Shown piece by piece: positions 1-9,334 of a stretch of DNA of 50,821 nucleotides. Numbering within the stretch: the first letter of the stretch is position 1; each line of letters starts with the position of its first letter. The position numbers were made by a program, and so were the translations under genes. The stretch comes from Kluyvera ascorbata ATCC 33433 (GTDB lineage Bacteria > Pseudomonadota > Gammaproteobacteria > Enterobacterales > Enterobacteriaceae), in NCBI RefSeq assembly GCF_000735365.1, contig NZ_JMPL01000022.1, positions 1 through 50,821 of the forward strand, read 5' to 3'. The notes below the pieces were generated by a model. The model saw only the letters and a list, made by a program, of their open reading frames with translations. It was not told where the DNA came from and made no database searches.

Positions 1-2
1 GC

Positions 3-1031
3 AAACCACAGCCAGTTGTTGGCCAGGGTGAGTTTATTATTGCGGCGGCGGCGTTAGACCACGGCCATATCTACGGGATGTGTAATGGCCTGATAGAAGC
101 CGGTGCGACGCTAAAATGGGTTTATGACCCAGACCCGGCGAAGGTCGACAAGTTTGTGCAGCAGTACCCGCAGGCGCAGATTGCGCCAACGCTGGAAACG
201 ATTTTAAACGACGGCAGCGTCCAGCTTGTTGCCGGGGCGGCGATTCCGTCCGAGCGCTGCGCGCTGGGGCTGAAAGTGATGGATGCCGGGAAAGACTACT
301 TCACCGATAAAGCCCCGCTGACCACGCTGGCGCAGCTCGAAGCCGCGAAGCGCAAAGTGGCGGAAACCGGCCGCAAATATGCGGTGTACTACAGCGAACG
401 CCTGCACGTGGAAAGCGCGGTCTTTGCCGGGCAGTTAGTTGCCGAGGGCGCAATTGGCCGCGTCATGCAGACGCTGGGCGTTGGTCCGCACCGCGAAGGT
501 ACCGGTCGCCCTGACTGGTTCTACGAGAAAGAATTCTTCGGCGGCATTCTGTGCGACATCGGCAGCCACCAGATTGAGCAGTTCCTGTTTTATACCGGCA
601 ACAGCGATGCGCGCATCGTGGCAAGTCAGGTTCGCAACGTAAACCATCCACAGTATCCGCAGTTTGAAGATTTCGGCGATGCCATGCTGGCGGGCGACAA
701 CGGCGCCACCGGCTATTTCCGCTGCGACTGGTTTACGCCAGATGGCCTCTCCAGTTGGGGCGACGGCCGCTTAACCCTGCTCGGCACCGACGGCTATATC
801 GAAATCCGTAAATACGTCGACATCACCCACGGCGAGCAGGACGTGGTGTATCTGGTCAACAAAGAGGGCGAGTTCCGCTATCCGGTGGCGGGCAAAGTGG
901 GCTTCCCTTATTTCGGTGAGCTTATCCGGGACTGCCTGAACCGCACCGAAAACGCCATGACCCAGGCGCACACCTTTAAAGCGGCCGAGCTATGCGTCAA
1001 AGCGCAAATGCTGGCAAACGCGGTGGAATAA
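3..1031 (+). CDS. Gfo/Idh/MocA family NAD(P)-dependent oxidoreductase, 5'-partial
   Basis: The reading frame is open from base 3 without a stop and already enters the first Rossmann strand (FIIAAAALDHGHIYGM), so the true start lies left of the window and the ATG at 78 is internal. The fold is the sugar-dehydrogenase type: an N-terminal nucleotide-binding domain, then an alpha/beta C-terminal domain with DIGSHQIEQ near the usual catalytic His position. The family's EKP motif reads DKAP here, which is atypical. The family oxidises or reduces sugars, inositols and their derivatives; the substrate cannot be told from sequence. A second, different family member follows after 12 bases and a GPH sugar symporter after that, so the three probably form one catabolic operon. 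Confidence 0.85.
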   Translation, partial: KPQPVVGQGEFIIAAAALDHGHIYGMCNGLIEAGATLKWVYDPDPAKVDKFVQQYPQAQIAPTLETILNDGSVQLVAGAAIPSERCALGLKVMDAGKDYFTDKAPLTTLAQLEAAKRKVAETGRKYAVYYSERLHVESAVFAGQLVAEGAIGRVMQTLGVGPHREGTGRPDWFYEKEFFGGILCDIGSHQIEQFLFYTGNSDARIVASQVRNVNHPQYPQFEDFGDAMLAGDNGATGYFRCDWFTPDGLSSWGDGRLTLLGTDGYIEIRKYVDITHGEQDVVYLVNKEGEFRYPVAGKVGFPYFGELIRDCLNRTENAMTQAHTFKAAELCVKAQMLANAVE

Positions 1032-1043
1032 CGGGAGGCACCA

Positions 1044-2063
1044 ATGAACACACGTCATGTCGCCATTATCGGCTGCGGTGCTATCCATACCTGCCACGTA
1101 GACGCGCTGCGCCATGTACCGGGCGTTGTCCTGCGGGCGATTGTGGATAGTGATAGTGCCAAAGGAAGCCAGCTTGCGGCCAACTACGGCTGTCATTTTT
1201 ATCAGGACTACCGCGAGATGCTGCTGGATGACGCCATTGACGTGGTGCATATCTGCACGCCGCACTACCTGCATAAACCAATGATCCTTGCCGCGCTGGC
1301 GGCCGGAAAACAGGTTTTCTGCGAAAAACCGGTGGTGATGAACCCGCAGGAGGTGATTGAGATACAGGTTGCGGCTGAACGCCACCAGAGCCGCGTCGGC
1401 GTCTGCTACCAGAATCGCCTGAACCCCACTAGCCTGGCCATTGAGCGCTGCATTGCCGACGGTACGCTGGGCCGCCTGCGTGCCATCAAGGCGGTGCTCA
1501 CCTGGTCACGATCCGGGGATTACTATGCCGCCAGCCCGTGGCGCGGGAGCTTTGCCACCGAAGGCGGCAGTTTGTTGATTAATCAGGCGATTCATACGCT
1601 GGATCTGATGCAGTGGTTTGGCGAAGGGGTCAAGAGTCTGAAAGGGGTCGTCGACAGCACACTGTTGGCCGACGAGATTGAAACCGAAGACAGCGCCATG
1701 GTCACTCTGCGTTTCAATAACGGCGCGCGCGGGCTGTTTTACGCCAGCAACTGCCATATCAGCGACTCGCCGCTGCTGCTGGAGCTGGAGTTTGAACAGG
1801 GAATGCTGCGCTTGACGGACAACGTGCTGTGGCAGGTCTGCGGCGATGAACGCACGCAGCTTGCCAGCGACGCTGCGCCCGACGGCATCGGCAAAAGCTA
1901 CTGGGGAATCGGCCATCGGCTGGCCATTCTCCACTTTTACCAGGCATTAAACGATCCCGCTAGTGCAGACTACTGCGATATTGCTGAGGCGGCCAAATCA
2001 TTACAGATGGTTAATGCCATTTACCAATCGTCACTATTGAGGAAATGGGTGAATATAGACTAG
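1044..2063 (+). CDS. Gfo/Idh/MocA family NAD(P)-dependent oxidoreductase
   Basis: A complete 339-residue protein. The start follows a good ribosome site (GGGAGG, 1032-1037). The N-terminus has the Rossmann fingerprint AIIGCGAIHTCHVDAL, followed at about residue 96 by the canonical CEKP motif (the lysine contacts the nicotinamide and substrate) and by a His-containing NQAIHTLDLMQW segment typical of the catalytic region. It is only distantly similar to the preceding dehydrogenase, so this is not a recent duplication. Tandem dehydrogenases of this family often carry out successive or opposite redox steps on one sugar, for example through a keto-sugar intermediate, but no specific pathway is recognised. 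It ends 91 bases before the transporter gene. Confidence 0.88.
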   Translation: MNTRHVAIIGCGAIHTCHVDALRHVPGVVLRAIVDSDSAKGSQLAANYGCHFYQDYREMLLDDAIDVVHICTPHYLHKPMILAALAAGKQVFCEKPVVMNPQEVIEIQVAAERHQSRVGVCYQNRLNPTSLAIERCIADGTLGRLRAIKAVLTWSRSGDYYAASPWRGSFATEGGSLLINQAIHTLDLMQWFGEGVKSLKGVVDSTLLADEIETEDSAMVTLRFNNGARGLFYASNCHISDSPLLLELEFEQGMLRLTDNVLWQVCGDERTQLASDAAPDGIGKSYWGIGHRLAILHFYQALNDPASADYCDIAEAAKSLQMVNAIYQSSLLRKWVNID

Positions 2064-2154
2064 CGATCGTCATCCGATTTTTCCTGCTGTCAATAATATA
2101 CAGTGCGGAGGCAACTCTGCACTGAAACCCTACCAGTACAGGAATAATAATATT

Positions 2155-3699
2155 ATGGTTAAACCAACTGAACGTCGCGTTGGCTATGGCACTGCCATTG
2201 GCTACGGCGTCACTGATTTATTTGGCGGCGGCGCATTTGCCGTTATAGGAACCTGGCTTTTATTTTTTTACACCACCTATTGTGGCCTGAGCGTTTTAGA
2301 AGCGGGGTCAATCTTTGCTATCGCTCGTATTATTGACGCTATTCTGAGTCCAGTGATGGGCTATATCACGGATAACTTTGGTAATACCTGGCTTGGCCGC
2401 AAGTTTGGCCGTCGTCGCTTTTTCCTGTTGATAAGCTCCCCGCTGATGTTTCTCTACGCGCTGGTGTGGATTACCGACATGAACTATTGGTACTACCTGG
2501 GCACCTATCTTTCCATCGAACTGCTCTCTGCAATGGTGCTGGTGCCGTGGGAAACCTTGTCCGCCGAAATGACCAACCGCTTTAGCGAGCGTACGCGCCT
2601 TTCAGGCGTGCGTATGATGTGCTCCGCGCTCGGCGGTTTTCTGGCGGTTTCCGTGCCGGGTATTATTATGCAGTACACCGGTAAAGATAATTCGTTCACC
2701 TACACCTTAACCGGGATTGTTTTTGCGACCATTTATTGCGTCGCGGTATTTACCACCTGGGCTTGTACCTGGGAAGCAAAAGACGTTCGTGAAGAATATG
2801 AATTCCAGCCGGATAATCAGCGCGGCGGCGGCCTTTTTAACCACTTAAAATACCTGGTTATTGATCTTATATCTTCATTCAAAATCAGAATATTTCGTCA
2901 GCACATTCTGATTTATATTTGTTCATTTACCGCCATGGATGTTTTTGGTTCGGTATTTACCTATTACGTGGTTTACGCATTACACCACGATACCGAAATG
3001 GTTTCCGGGCTATTAAGTATTGCCGCTTTTGTTTCGATTCCCGGCACCTTCGGCTTTATGATGCTGATGAATAAATTTAACCTCACCCCTTCCGCGGCGC
3101 TGAGGCTTTCGTACGGCAGCATTATGGTGGTGCTGGCGTTCCTGTTTATCATCTATATCGGTAATTTACAGGTACCGACGCTGCTGTTCTCCGCCGTGTT
3201 TGTGCTGCTGGGGCTGGCGAAGGCCGGGCTGTACTACATTCCCTGGAATATCTACAGCTTTATCCCTGATGTGGATGAGATTGTCACCCGCCAGCGCCGT
3301 GAGGGGATTTTCGCGGGCGTAATGGTGCTGACGCGCAAAAGCACCGTCGCGCTGGCGATTATGCTGATTGGTATCGTGCTGGAGGAGAGCGGTTTCGTAA
3401 AAGGCGGCGGTGCACAGCCTGCCAGCGCCCTACATGCAATCATCGGCCTGATGGTGTTTGCCACCGCCGGGATGCTGGCCGTGAGCTTCTACATGACCTA
3501 TCGCTTTAAGCTGACGCAAAAAACGCACAGCCTGCTGATTAAAGAGGTGGCACGGCGGAAGCTCGGGGGAAACGCGGAGGACTGTGACCCAGAGACGCGT
3601 CAGGTGATTATAGCATTGACGGGATATGCGTATAACGAGGTCTGGGATGCGAAGCCGCAGGGGCACGAGAAAGGCAAATCGCTCGCCACCAGCGGATAA
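2155..3699 (+). CDS. GPH-family (MFS) sugar:cation symporter
   Basis: A 514-residue polytopic membrane protein with about 12 hydrophobic segments. Glycoside-pentoside-hexuronide symporter features are visible: ARIIDAILSPVMGYITD in the second helix region, the basic loop LGRKFGRRRFF, and PWETLSAEMTNRFSERTRL in the middle of the N-terminal half. Relatives include E. coli YicJ, YagG, UidB and MelB, which import glycosides or hexuronides with H+ or Na+. The polar C-terminal tail of about 60 residues is long for the family. By eye, codons from about 2680 to 3090 are AT-richer than in the neighbours, which fits acquisition of the cluster. The substrate is presumably the one oxidised by the two upstream dehydrogenases; this is inferred from context only. 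Confidence 0.87.
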   Translation: MVKPTERRVGYGTAIGYGVTDLFGGGAFAVIGTWLLFFYTTYCGLSVLEAGSIFAIARIIDAILSPVMGYITDNFGNTWLGRKFGRRRFFLLISSPLMFLYALVWITDMNYWYYLGTYLSIELLSAMVLVPWETLSAEMTNRFSERTRLSGVRMMCSALGGFLAVSVPGIIMQYTGKDNSFTYTLTGIVFATIYCVAVFTTWACTWEAKDVREEYEFQPDNQRGGGLFNHLKYLVIDLISSFKIRIFRQHILIYICSFTAMDVFGSVFTYYVVYALHHDTEMVSGLLSIAAFVSIPGTFGFMMLMNKFNLTPSAALRLSYGSIMVVLAFLFIIYIGNLQVPTLLFSAVFVLLGLAKAGLYYIPWNIYSFIPDVDEIVTRQRREGIFAGVMVLTRKSTVALAIMLIGIVLEESGFVKGGGAQPASALHAIIGLMVFATAGMLAVSFYMTYRFKLTQKTHSLLIKEVARRKLGGNAEDCDPETRQVIIALTGYAYNEVWDAKPQGHEKGKSLATSG

Positions 3700-3722
3700 C
3701 CTCAGGTAACAAACGTCACACC

Positions 3723-3756
3723 GTAGGCCGGGTAAGTGAAGCGCCATCCGGCCTAC
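3723..3756. repeat. REP element (class 1)
   Basis: A palindromic unit starting GTAGGCCGG and ending CCGGCCTAC, with an imperfect middle containing GCGCCATC. It belongs to the same class as the elements near 19022 and 40983. It lies between the transporter gene and paeA. Confidence 0.8.
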
Positions 3757-3810
3757 CGCTCCCCCATCTAAACAAAATGTGACCTCTGGCGGCTTTACAG
3801 TGCTTTACGC

Positions 3811-3857
3811 TATACTAACCGCTGAAATTGTCGCCCCATCACCTACGGGGCGGTTTT
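3811..3857 (+). promoter_or_regulatory. Putative -10 element and early leader hairpin of paeA (ytfL)
   Basis: A TATACT hexamer at 3811-3816 could be a -10 element; no convincing -35 was found. About 16 bases further on, CGCCCC (3832-3837) pairs with GGGGCG (3847-3852) and is followed by GTTTTC, which resembles a short intrinsic terminator or attenuator. The gene itself starts at 3927, leaving a leader of roughly 100 bases. The hairpin is seen directly; its role as attenuator is inferred. Confidence 0.4.
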
Positions 3858-3926
3858 CAATGTGTATTCCACACGGATTTATAAACTTCCCCTTCCGAGG
3901 ATCTGGCCCGACGGGCTGGATAAGAT

Positions 3927-5270
3927 ATGTTAAACAGTATATTAATCATACTCTGTCTGATCGCTGTAAGTGCGTTCTTCTCTATCTCTGAGATCTCACT
4001 TGCGGCATCACGCAAGATCAAACTGAAACTGCTTTCTGATGAAGGCAATATCAACGCCCTACGTGTTCTAAAAATGCAAGAAAACCCCGGTATGTTCTTT
4101 ACCGTGGTGCAAATCGGCCTTAACGCCGTTGCCATCCTCGGCGGTATCGTCGGCGACGCAGCTTTCTCTCCCGCGTTCAACTCCTTGTTCTCCCAATATA
4201 TGTCAGCGGAACTCTCCGAGCAGTTGAGCTTTATTCTCTCCTTCTCGCTGGTGACCGGGATGTTTATCCTGTTCGCGGATTTAACCCCGAAACGCATCGG
4301 TATGATTGCGCCTGAAGCCGTGGCTCTGCGTATCATCAACCCGATGCGCTTCTGCCTGGCGGTCTTCCGGCCGCTGGTGTGGTTCTTCAACGGCATGGCT
4401 AACATTATCTTCCGCATCTTCAAACTGCCGATGGTGCGTAAAGACGACATTACCTCCGACGATATCTACGCGGTAGTGGAAGCCGGTGCGCTGGCTGGCG
4501 TGCTGCGTAAGCAGGAACATGAGCTGATTGAAAACGTCTTCGAGCTGGAATCCCGTACCGTGCCGTCATCCATGACCCCGCGCGAGAACGTTATCTGGTT
4601 CGATCTGCACGAAGACGAACAGAGTCTGAAAAACAAAGTCGCCGAACACCCGCACTCCAAGTTCCTGGTGTGTAACGAAGACATTGACCACATCATTGGC
4701 TACGTCGACTCCAAAGACCTGCTGAACCGCGTACTGGCTAACCAGAGCATGGCGCTGAACAGCGGCGTGCAGATCCGCAACACGCTGATTGTGCCGGACA
4801 CCCTCACCCTTTCAGAGGCGCTGGAAAGCTTCAAAACCGCCGGGGAAGACTTCGCGGTTATCATGAACGAATACGCACTGGTCGTGGGGATCATCACCCT
4901 CAACGACGTAATGACCACGCTGATGGGCGACCTGGTTGGTCAGGGGCTGGAAGAGCAAATCGTTGCACGCGACGAGAACTCCTGGCTGATTGACGGCGGT
5001 ACACCAATCGATGACGTCATGCGCGTGCTGGATATCGATGATTTCCCGCAGTCGGACAACTACGAAACCATCGGCGGCTTCATGATGTTTATGCTGCGCA
5101 AAATCCCGAAACGTACCGATGCGGTGAAGTTCTCCGGCTACAAGTTTGAAGTAGTGGATATCGATAACTACCGTATCGACCAGTTGCTGGTAACGCGCAT
5201 TGATAACAAGCCAACGGTACTGGTACCGAAGCAGTCTGATATCGCAGAAAGCGAACAGCACGGCGCGTAA
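3927..5270 (+). CDS. paeA: PaeA (YtfL), CNNM/CBS-domain inner membrane protein, putrescine/cadaverine exporter
   Basis: 447 residues, the same length as E. coli YtfL. The N-terminal CNNM (DUF21) domain has about four membrane segments (for example the first at residues 2-22), followed by a CBS-domain pair at about 200-330 and a C-terminal CorC_HlyC domain. Family knowledge: YtfL of E. coli and Salmonella was renamed PaeA because it protects stationary-phase cells from putrescine and cadaverine and is thought to export them. In E. coli it lies beside msrA; here the upstream neighbour is the sugar cluster instead. It has its own leader and ends in a strong terminator shared with convergent ytfK. 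Confidence 0.95.
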   Translation: MLNSILIILCLIAVSAFFSISEISLAASRKIKLKLLSDEGNINALRVLKMQENPGMFFTVVQIGLNAVAILGGIVGDAAFSPAFNSLFSQYMSAELSEQLSFILSFSLVTGMFILFADLTPKRIGMIAPEAVALRIINPMRFCLAVFRPLVWFFNGMANIIFRIFKLPMVRKDDITSDDIYAVVEAGALAGVLRKQEHELIENVFELESRTVPSSMTPRENVIWFDLHEDEQSLKNKVAEHPHSKFLVCNEDIDHIIGYVDSKDLLNRVLANQSMALNSGVQIRNTLIVPDTLTLSEALESFKTAGEDFAVIMNEYALVVGIITLNDVMTTLMGDLVGQGLEEQIVARDENSWLIDGGTPIDDVMRVLDIDDFPQSDNYETIGGFMMFMLRKIPKRTDAVKFSGYKFEVVDIDNYRIDQLLVTRIDNKPTVLVPKQSDIAESEQHGA

Positions 5271-5293
5271 AACGCCAGTGCCAGAAACATCAA

Positions 5294-5317
5294 CGGCTCC
5301 CATTGGGAGCCGTTTTT
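5294..5317 (+). terminator. Rho-independent terminator of paeA
   Basis: CGGCTCCC (5294-5301) pairs perfectly with GGGAGCCG (5305-5312) around a short loop and is followed by TTTTT. It lies 23 bases past the paeA stop and between the convergent genes paeA and ytfK, so it may serve both, although the T-run on the minus strand is weaker. Confidence 0.9.
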
Positions 5318-5340
5318 AATTCTGCCGCATCGTGTTCTGA

Positions 5341-5547
5341 TTACGCCATATCAGTCTGTAGGCGTAACACGTGGCGGTTAACTTCAGACATCACAGAAAG
5401 GTGCTGAATGTCTCTGACTTTTGGGATAAGAATTTTGCCCTTATCAAATTCAAAAGCGCCAACGTCCTTGATGTACAACCGTCCACGGAACAGGGTTTTA
5501 ACGTATTTTGCTACCTGAAACGGGTTGTAGCGTTGGAAAATTTTCAT
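5341..5547 (-). CDS. ytfK: YtfK, DUF1107 stringent-response modulator
   Basis: 68 residues starting [16 protein letters not shown] and nearly identical to E. coli YtfK. The ATG at 5547 is preferred over the ATG five codons upstream because it follows a CAGGAGA site at normal spacing and gives the E. coli length. Family knowledge: YtfK interacts with SpoT and shifts it towards (p)ppGpp synthesis during phosphate and fatty-acid starvation, and is in the PhoB regulon in E. coli. I did not recognise a convincing Pho box upstream. It is convergent with paeA and divergent from ytfJ. Confidence 0.93.
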   Translation of the reverse strand: MKIFQRYNPFQVAKYVKTLFRGRLYIKDVGAFEFDKGKILIPKVRDIQHLSVMSEVNRHVLRLQTDMA

Positions 5548-5868
5548 TCTAATCTCCTGCAAGTACTACGCCCTTGTTGTCCACATTTGGCTCAACGCTC
5601 CGGGGCGCAAAGTGAAGTACTTGTTAACTATAGTCCATAACAACAGAGGTCCTCTATCATAGAGGACCTTATTTACCTTTTTATTACAATAATTCAGAAC
5701 TTTCTTTTCAGCCATACGATGAACACAGTATAAGGCTTCGATTTCTTGAGATTGTGTGCGTTCCTCCACAAACTGGCACCGCCTTTGCGGGAAAAAAACA
5801 TAGATCGCACATATGATTAAAGCTATCGGCCAAGTGGTCGGATCACCTGCATATAAAAAGGAAAAACC
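5548..5868. promoter_or_regulatory. Divergent ytfK/ytfJ intergenic region with a perfect 10-bp hairpin
   Basis: This stretch of about 320 bases has no convincing gene. Its main structure is a perfect inverted repeat, AGGTCCTCTA (5647-5656) and TAGAGGACCT (5660-5669), separated by only TCA. Because both flanking genes are transcribed away from the region, the hairpin ends neither of them. It could be an operator, a 5' leader hairpin of ytfK, or the terminator of an unrecognised small transcript; T-rich sequence follows on the plus strand. The rest is AT-rich and probably holds the two promoters. Confidence 0.5.
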
Positions 5869-6423
5869 ATGACCCTACGTACCCTTCTGGCGGCTTCATG
5901 CCTGTTAATGCCGTTAATGGCAGCCGCACATAACTTTACAAACGGACAGCGCGTTTCCCCGGTTGGCGTGGCGGATCGCGGCGAACTCATTCTCGATAAT
6001 GATAAGTTTAGCTATAAAAACTGGAACAGCGCGCAGCTGCCTGGAAAAGTGAGAGTGGTGCAACATATTGCCGGTCGTACGTCGGCAAAAGAGAAAAATG
6101 CCACGCTGGTCGAGGCGATAAAAGCAGCTCAGTTGCCGCATGACCGTTACCAGACCACCACGATTGTTAACACCGATGATGCGATTCCAGGTTCCTCTAT
6201 TTTCGTGCGTAGCAGCATTGAGAGTAATAAGAAGCTCTACCCGTGGTCACAGTTTATTGTCGACAGCGATGGTCTGGTGCGCAAAGCCTGGCAGTTGGAT
6301 GAAGGCAGCTCGGCGATTGTGGTTCTGGATAAAGAGGGACGGGTTCAGTGGGCCAAAGACGGCGCACTGACGCAGGCAGAAGTGCAGCAGGTGGTTGCCC
6401 TGCTGCATAAGCTACTGAATTAA
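5869..6423 (+). CDS. ytfJ: YtfJ, periplasmic thioredoxin-fold protein
   Basis: 184 residues, matching E. coli YtfJ. A clear signal peptide (residues 1 to about 20, [17 protein letters not shown], predicted cleavage after AAA or AHA) targets it to the periplasm. The body has the YtfJ-family thioredoxin-like pattern with conserved segments around [10 protein letters not shown] and [12 protein letters not shown], but no CXXC pair, so it is unlikely to be a classical oxidoreductase. The start follows AAAAAGGAAAAA. Its last codon and stop overlap the cysQ stop by four bases, tail to tail. E. coli has an additional ytfI gene here that is absent. The function is unknown. Confidence 0.9.
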   Translation: MTLRTLLAASCLLMPLMAAAHNFTNGQRVSPVGVADRGELILDNDKFSYKNWNSAQLPGKVRVVQHIAGRTSAKEKNATLVEAIKAAQLPHDRYQTTTIVNTDDAIPGSSIFVRSSIESNKKLYPWSQFIVDSDGLVRKAWQLDEGSSAIVVLDKEGRVQWAKDGALTQAEVQQVVALLHKLLN

Positions 6424-7166
6424 AAAATAGACACCCGGAAGCCAGGGTTCAGGAACGATTCACGCGGGGTGTAATCCAGCGTTTTGCCCTGCCAGTCGTT
6501 GACGTGTGCACCGGCAGCCGCAGCCACCGCGTGCCCTGCGGCGGTATCCCAGATATTGGTTGGCCCGAAGCGCGGGTAAAGCTGCGCTTCGCCTTCCGCT
6601 ACCAGGCAGAACTTCAGCGATGAGCCAATAGACGCGGTATCGTGCTCGCCCAACTGCTGCAGATACTCTTTCAACTCATCATCGTTAGCATAGTGGGAGC
6701 GGCTCACCACCACCTTCGGCGGGTTCGCGTCGCGCACCTGAATCGGCTTACGCACGCCGCACTCTTCTTTCCACGCTTTGCCGTTTTCCGCGCTGTACAT
6801 CACCTTGAGTACCGGCGCGAACACCACGCCCAGCACCGCTTTACCGTTTTCAATCAGCGCGATATTAACCGTGAACTCACCGTTGCGTTTGATGAACTCT
6901 TTGGTCCCGTCGAGCGGGTCCACCAGCCAGTAGCGCTGCCAGTGCTGGCGTACATCCCAGCCCGGCGGGTCTTCTTCTGAAAGAATTGGCACGTCCGGCG
7001 TCAGCGCCTTCAGCCCTTTGATGATGACATGATGTGCCGCGATATCGGCCGCCGTCACCGGGGAATCATCTTTCTTGCTGGTGACGTCCAGCGGCAGCTT
7101 TCCATCGTATACCTGCATAATGGCATCGCCTGCGTCGCGCGCAAGCTGACAGACTTGTTCTAACAT
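6420..7166 (-). CDS. cysQ: 3'(2'),5'-bisphosphate nucleotidase CysQ
   Basis: 248 residues of the inositol-monophosphatase-like family. The Mg2+ site is visible: EEDPP (about residues 60-64), DPLDGTKEF (about 83-91) and WDTAAGHAV near 205. CysQ removes the 3'-phosphate from PAP (and PAPS), the toxic by-product of sulfate assimilation, giving AMP. It is membrane-associated at the cytoplasmic face in E. coli. The start follows GAGGTGGAGA. It is divergent from cpdB, another 3'-nucleotide phosphatase, as in E. coli. Confidence 0.97.
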   Translation of the reverse strand: MLEQVCQLARDAGDAIMQVYDGKLPLDVTSKKDDSPVTAADIAAHHVIIKGLKALTPDVPILSEEDPPGWDVRQHWQRYWLVDPLDGTKEFIKRNGEFTVNIALIENGKAVLGVVFAPVLKVMYSAENGKAWKEECGVRKPIQVRDANPPKVVVSRSHYANDDELKEYLQQLGEHDTASIGSSLKFCLVAEGEAQLYPRFGPTNIWDTAAGHAVAAAAGAHVNDWQGKTLDYTPRESFLNPGFRVSIF

Positions 7167-7378
7167 TCTCCACCTCGTTAAGATTACAGTGGCGTTAACT
7201 TATTGTTTTATTTATATCGCATCGCCGTTAATTCTGCTATTCCCATCATCGTCCCGGATATCTGTGAACCGCTGCCGATTTCCTGTCACGCTTTTCTGGC
7301 ATGATTCACATCCTCGTAAGTAACAGAATACAAATACATTTAAATCTGTGTGTCAGTTCTAAAAAAAGGATGCCTCTG
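7167..7378. promoter_or_regulatory. Divergent cysQ/cpdB promoter region
   Basis: About 210 bases between the two divergent starts, AT-rich near 7199-7225. No operator was confidently recognised. AAGGATG at 7366-7372 serves as the ribosome site for cpdB. Confidence 0.5.
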
Positions 7379-9322
7379 ATGATCAAGTTTAGCGCAACGC
7401 TTCTGGCGACGCTGATTGCCGCCAGCGTGAATGCCGCCACGGTGGATCTCCGCATTATGGAAACCACTGATTTACATAGCAACATGATGGATTTTGATTA
7501 CTACAAAGATACCGCCACCGAGAAGTTCGGCCTGGTGCGCACCGCGAGCCTGATTAATGCCGCTCGCGACGAAGTGAAAAACAGCGTACTGGTCGATAAT
7601 GGTGACGTTATCCAGGGCAGCCCAATGGGCGATTACATGGCGGCCAAAGGGCTGAAACAGGGCGATGTACACCCGGTTTATAAAGCCATGAATCTGCTCG
7701 ATTACAGCGTCGGCAACCTCGGTAACCACGAATTCAACTACGGGCTGGATTATCTGCATAAAGCGCTGGCTGGCGCCAAATTCCCGTACGTTAACGCCAA
7801 TATCATCGATGTTAAGACCAAAAAGCCGCTGTTTACGCCCTATCTGATTAAAGAAACCGAGGTTGTCGATAAAGACGGTCATAAGCAAACGCTGAAGATT
7901 GGCTATATCGGCTTTGTGCCACCGCAGATAATGACCTGGGATAAGGCCAATCTGAGCGGTAAAGTGACGGTGAACGATATCACCGAAACCGCGCGTCACT
8001 ACGTGCCGGAGATGCGTGCCAATGGTGCCGACGTGGTGGTGGTGATTGCCCACTCCGGCCTTTCCGCTGACCCGTATCAGGCCATGGCGGAGAACTCCGT
8101 TTATTACTTAAGCCAGGTGCCGGGCGTCGATGCCATTATGTTTGGTCATGCGCACGCGGTTTTCCCGAGCAAAGACTTCGCCAGCATCAAAGGCGCGGAT
8201 ATCGAAAAAGGGACGCTTAACGGTATTCCAGCGGTGATGCCGGGAATGTGGGGCGACCATCTTGGCGTGGTTGACCTGGTGCTGAACAACGACAGCGGCA
8301 AATGGCAGGTGACCTCCGCGCAGGCCCAGGCTCGCCCAATCTACGACGCCGTCGCCAAAAAATCACTGGCGGCAGAAGACCACAAGCTGGTTGATGCGCT
8401 GAAGACCGACCACGACGCCACCCGCGAATTCGTCAGCAAGCCGATTGGCAAGTCCTCCGACAATATGTACAGCTACCTTGCGCTGGTGCAGGACGACCCA
8501 ACCGTGCAGGTGGTCAACATGGCGCAGAAAGCCTACGTTGAGCACTTTATTCAGGGCGACCCGGATCTGGCGAAACTGCCGGTGCTCTCCGCTGCCGCAC
8601 CGTTTAAAGTTGGCGGGCGTAAGAACGACCCAGCAAGCTACGTTGAGGTGGAAAAAGGTCAACTGACCTTCCGCAACGCCGCCGACCTCTATCTCTATCC
8701 GAACACCCTGGTGGTGGTGAAAGCTAGCGGTAAAGAGGTGAAAGAATGGCTGGAGTGCTCTGCCGGGCAGTTCAATCAAATTGACCCGCACAGCAGCAAG
8801 CCACAGTCGCTGATTAACTGGGACGGTTTCCGTACCTATAACTTCGACATTATCGACGGCGTAGATTATCAGGTCGATGTGACCCAACCGGCGCGCTACG
8901 ACGGCGAATGTCAGAGCATTAACCCGAAATCCGAGCGCATCAAGAATCTGACCTTTAACGGCAAGCCTATCGACCCGAACGCCACGTTCCTCGTTGCCAC
9001 CAACAACTATCGCGCTTACGGCGGTAAGTTCGCGGGCACCGGCGATGCGCACATTGCCTTTGCTTCACCGGATGAAAACCGTTCGGTACTGGCAGCGTGG
9101 ATTGGCGAGCAGTCGAAGAAAGCCGGAGAAATTCACCCGGCGGCGGACAACAACTGGCGTCTGGCGCCGATTCACAGCGATACCAAACTGGATATCCGCT
9201 TTGAAACCTCGCCGTCAGAAAAAGCCGCGGCGTTTATCAAAGAGAAAGCGCAGTATCCGATGAAGCAGGTGGCGACGGATGATATTGGGTTTGCGATTTA
9301 TCAGCTGGATTTGAGTAAGTAA
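7379..9322 (+). CDS. cpdB: 2',3'-cyclic-nucleotide 2'-phosphodiesterase / 3'-nucleotidase CpdB
   Basis: 647 residues, the E. coli length, with signal peptide [20 protein letters not shown]. The frame is open to 7301, but the ATG at 7379 gives the proper signal peptide and follows an AAGGA site. The N-terminal calcineurin-like metallophosphatase domain shows [25 protein letters not shown] and GHAHAVFP; the C-terminal 5'-nucleotidase domain shows [14 protein letters not shown]. It hydrolyses 2',3'-cyclic nucleotides and 3'-nucleotides in the periplasm, letting cells scavenge nucleotides. It ends at a BIME shared with convergent qorR. Confidence 0.97.
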   Translation: MIKFSATLLATLIAASVNAATVDLRIMETTDLHSNMMDFDYYKDTATEKFGLVRTASLINAARDEVKNSVLVDNGDVIQGSPMGDYMAAKGLKQGDVHPVYKAMNLLDYSVGNLGNHEFNYGLDYLHKALAGAKFPYVNANIIDVKTKKPLFTPYLIKETEVVDKDGHKQTLKIGYIGFVPPQIMTWDKANLSGKVTVNDITETARHYVPEMRANGADVVVVIAHSGLSADPYQAMAENSVYYLSQVPGVDAIMFGHAHAVFPSKDFASIKGADIEKGTLNGIPAVMPGMWGDHLGVVDLVLNNDSGKWQVTSAQAQARPIYDAVAKKSLAAEDHKLVDALKTDHDATREFVSKPIGKSSDNMYSYLALVQDDPTVQVVNMAQKAYVEHFIQGDPDLAKLPVLSAAAPFKVGGRKNDPASYVEVEKGQLTFRNAADLYLYPNTLVVVKASGKEVKEWLECSAGQFNQIDPHSSKPQSLINWDGFRTYNFDIIDGVDYQVDVTQPARYDGECQSINPKSERIKNLTFNGKPIDPNATFLVATNNYRAYGGKFAGTGDAHIAFASPDENRSVLAAWIGEQSKKAGEIHPAADNNWRLAPIHSDTKLDIRFETSPSEKAAAFIKEKAQYPMKQVATDDIGFAIYQLDLSK

Positions 9323-9334
9323 GTTCTGCGCGCT

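Noticed and set aside
3779-3991. Short frame in the paeA leader
   Set aside because: It overlaps the leader hairpin and paeA in another frame and has a non-protein-like composition.
5548-5640. Pho box for ytfK
   Set aside because: ytfK is in the PhoB regulon in E. coli, but I could not find a pair of CTGTCAT-like repeats here.
5566-5769. 67-codon minus-strand frame with GTG start between ytfK and ytfJ
   Set aside because: It covers the hairpin and the promoter region, resembles no family I know, and its start lacks a spaced ribosome site.
7301-7378. N-terminal extension of cpdB
   Set aside because: It would bury the signal peptide; the start at 7379 fits the family.
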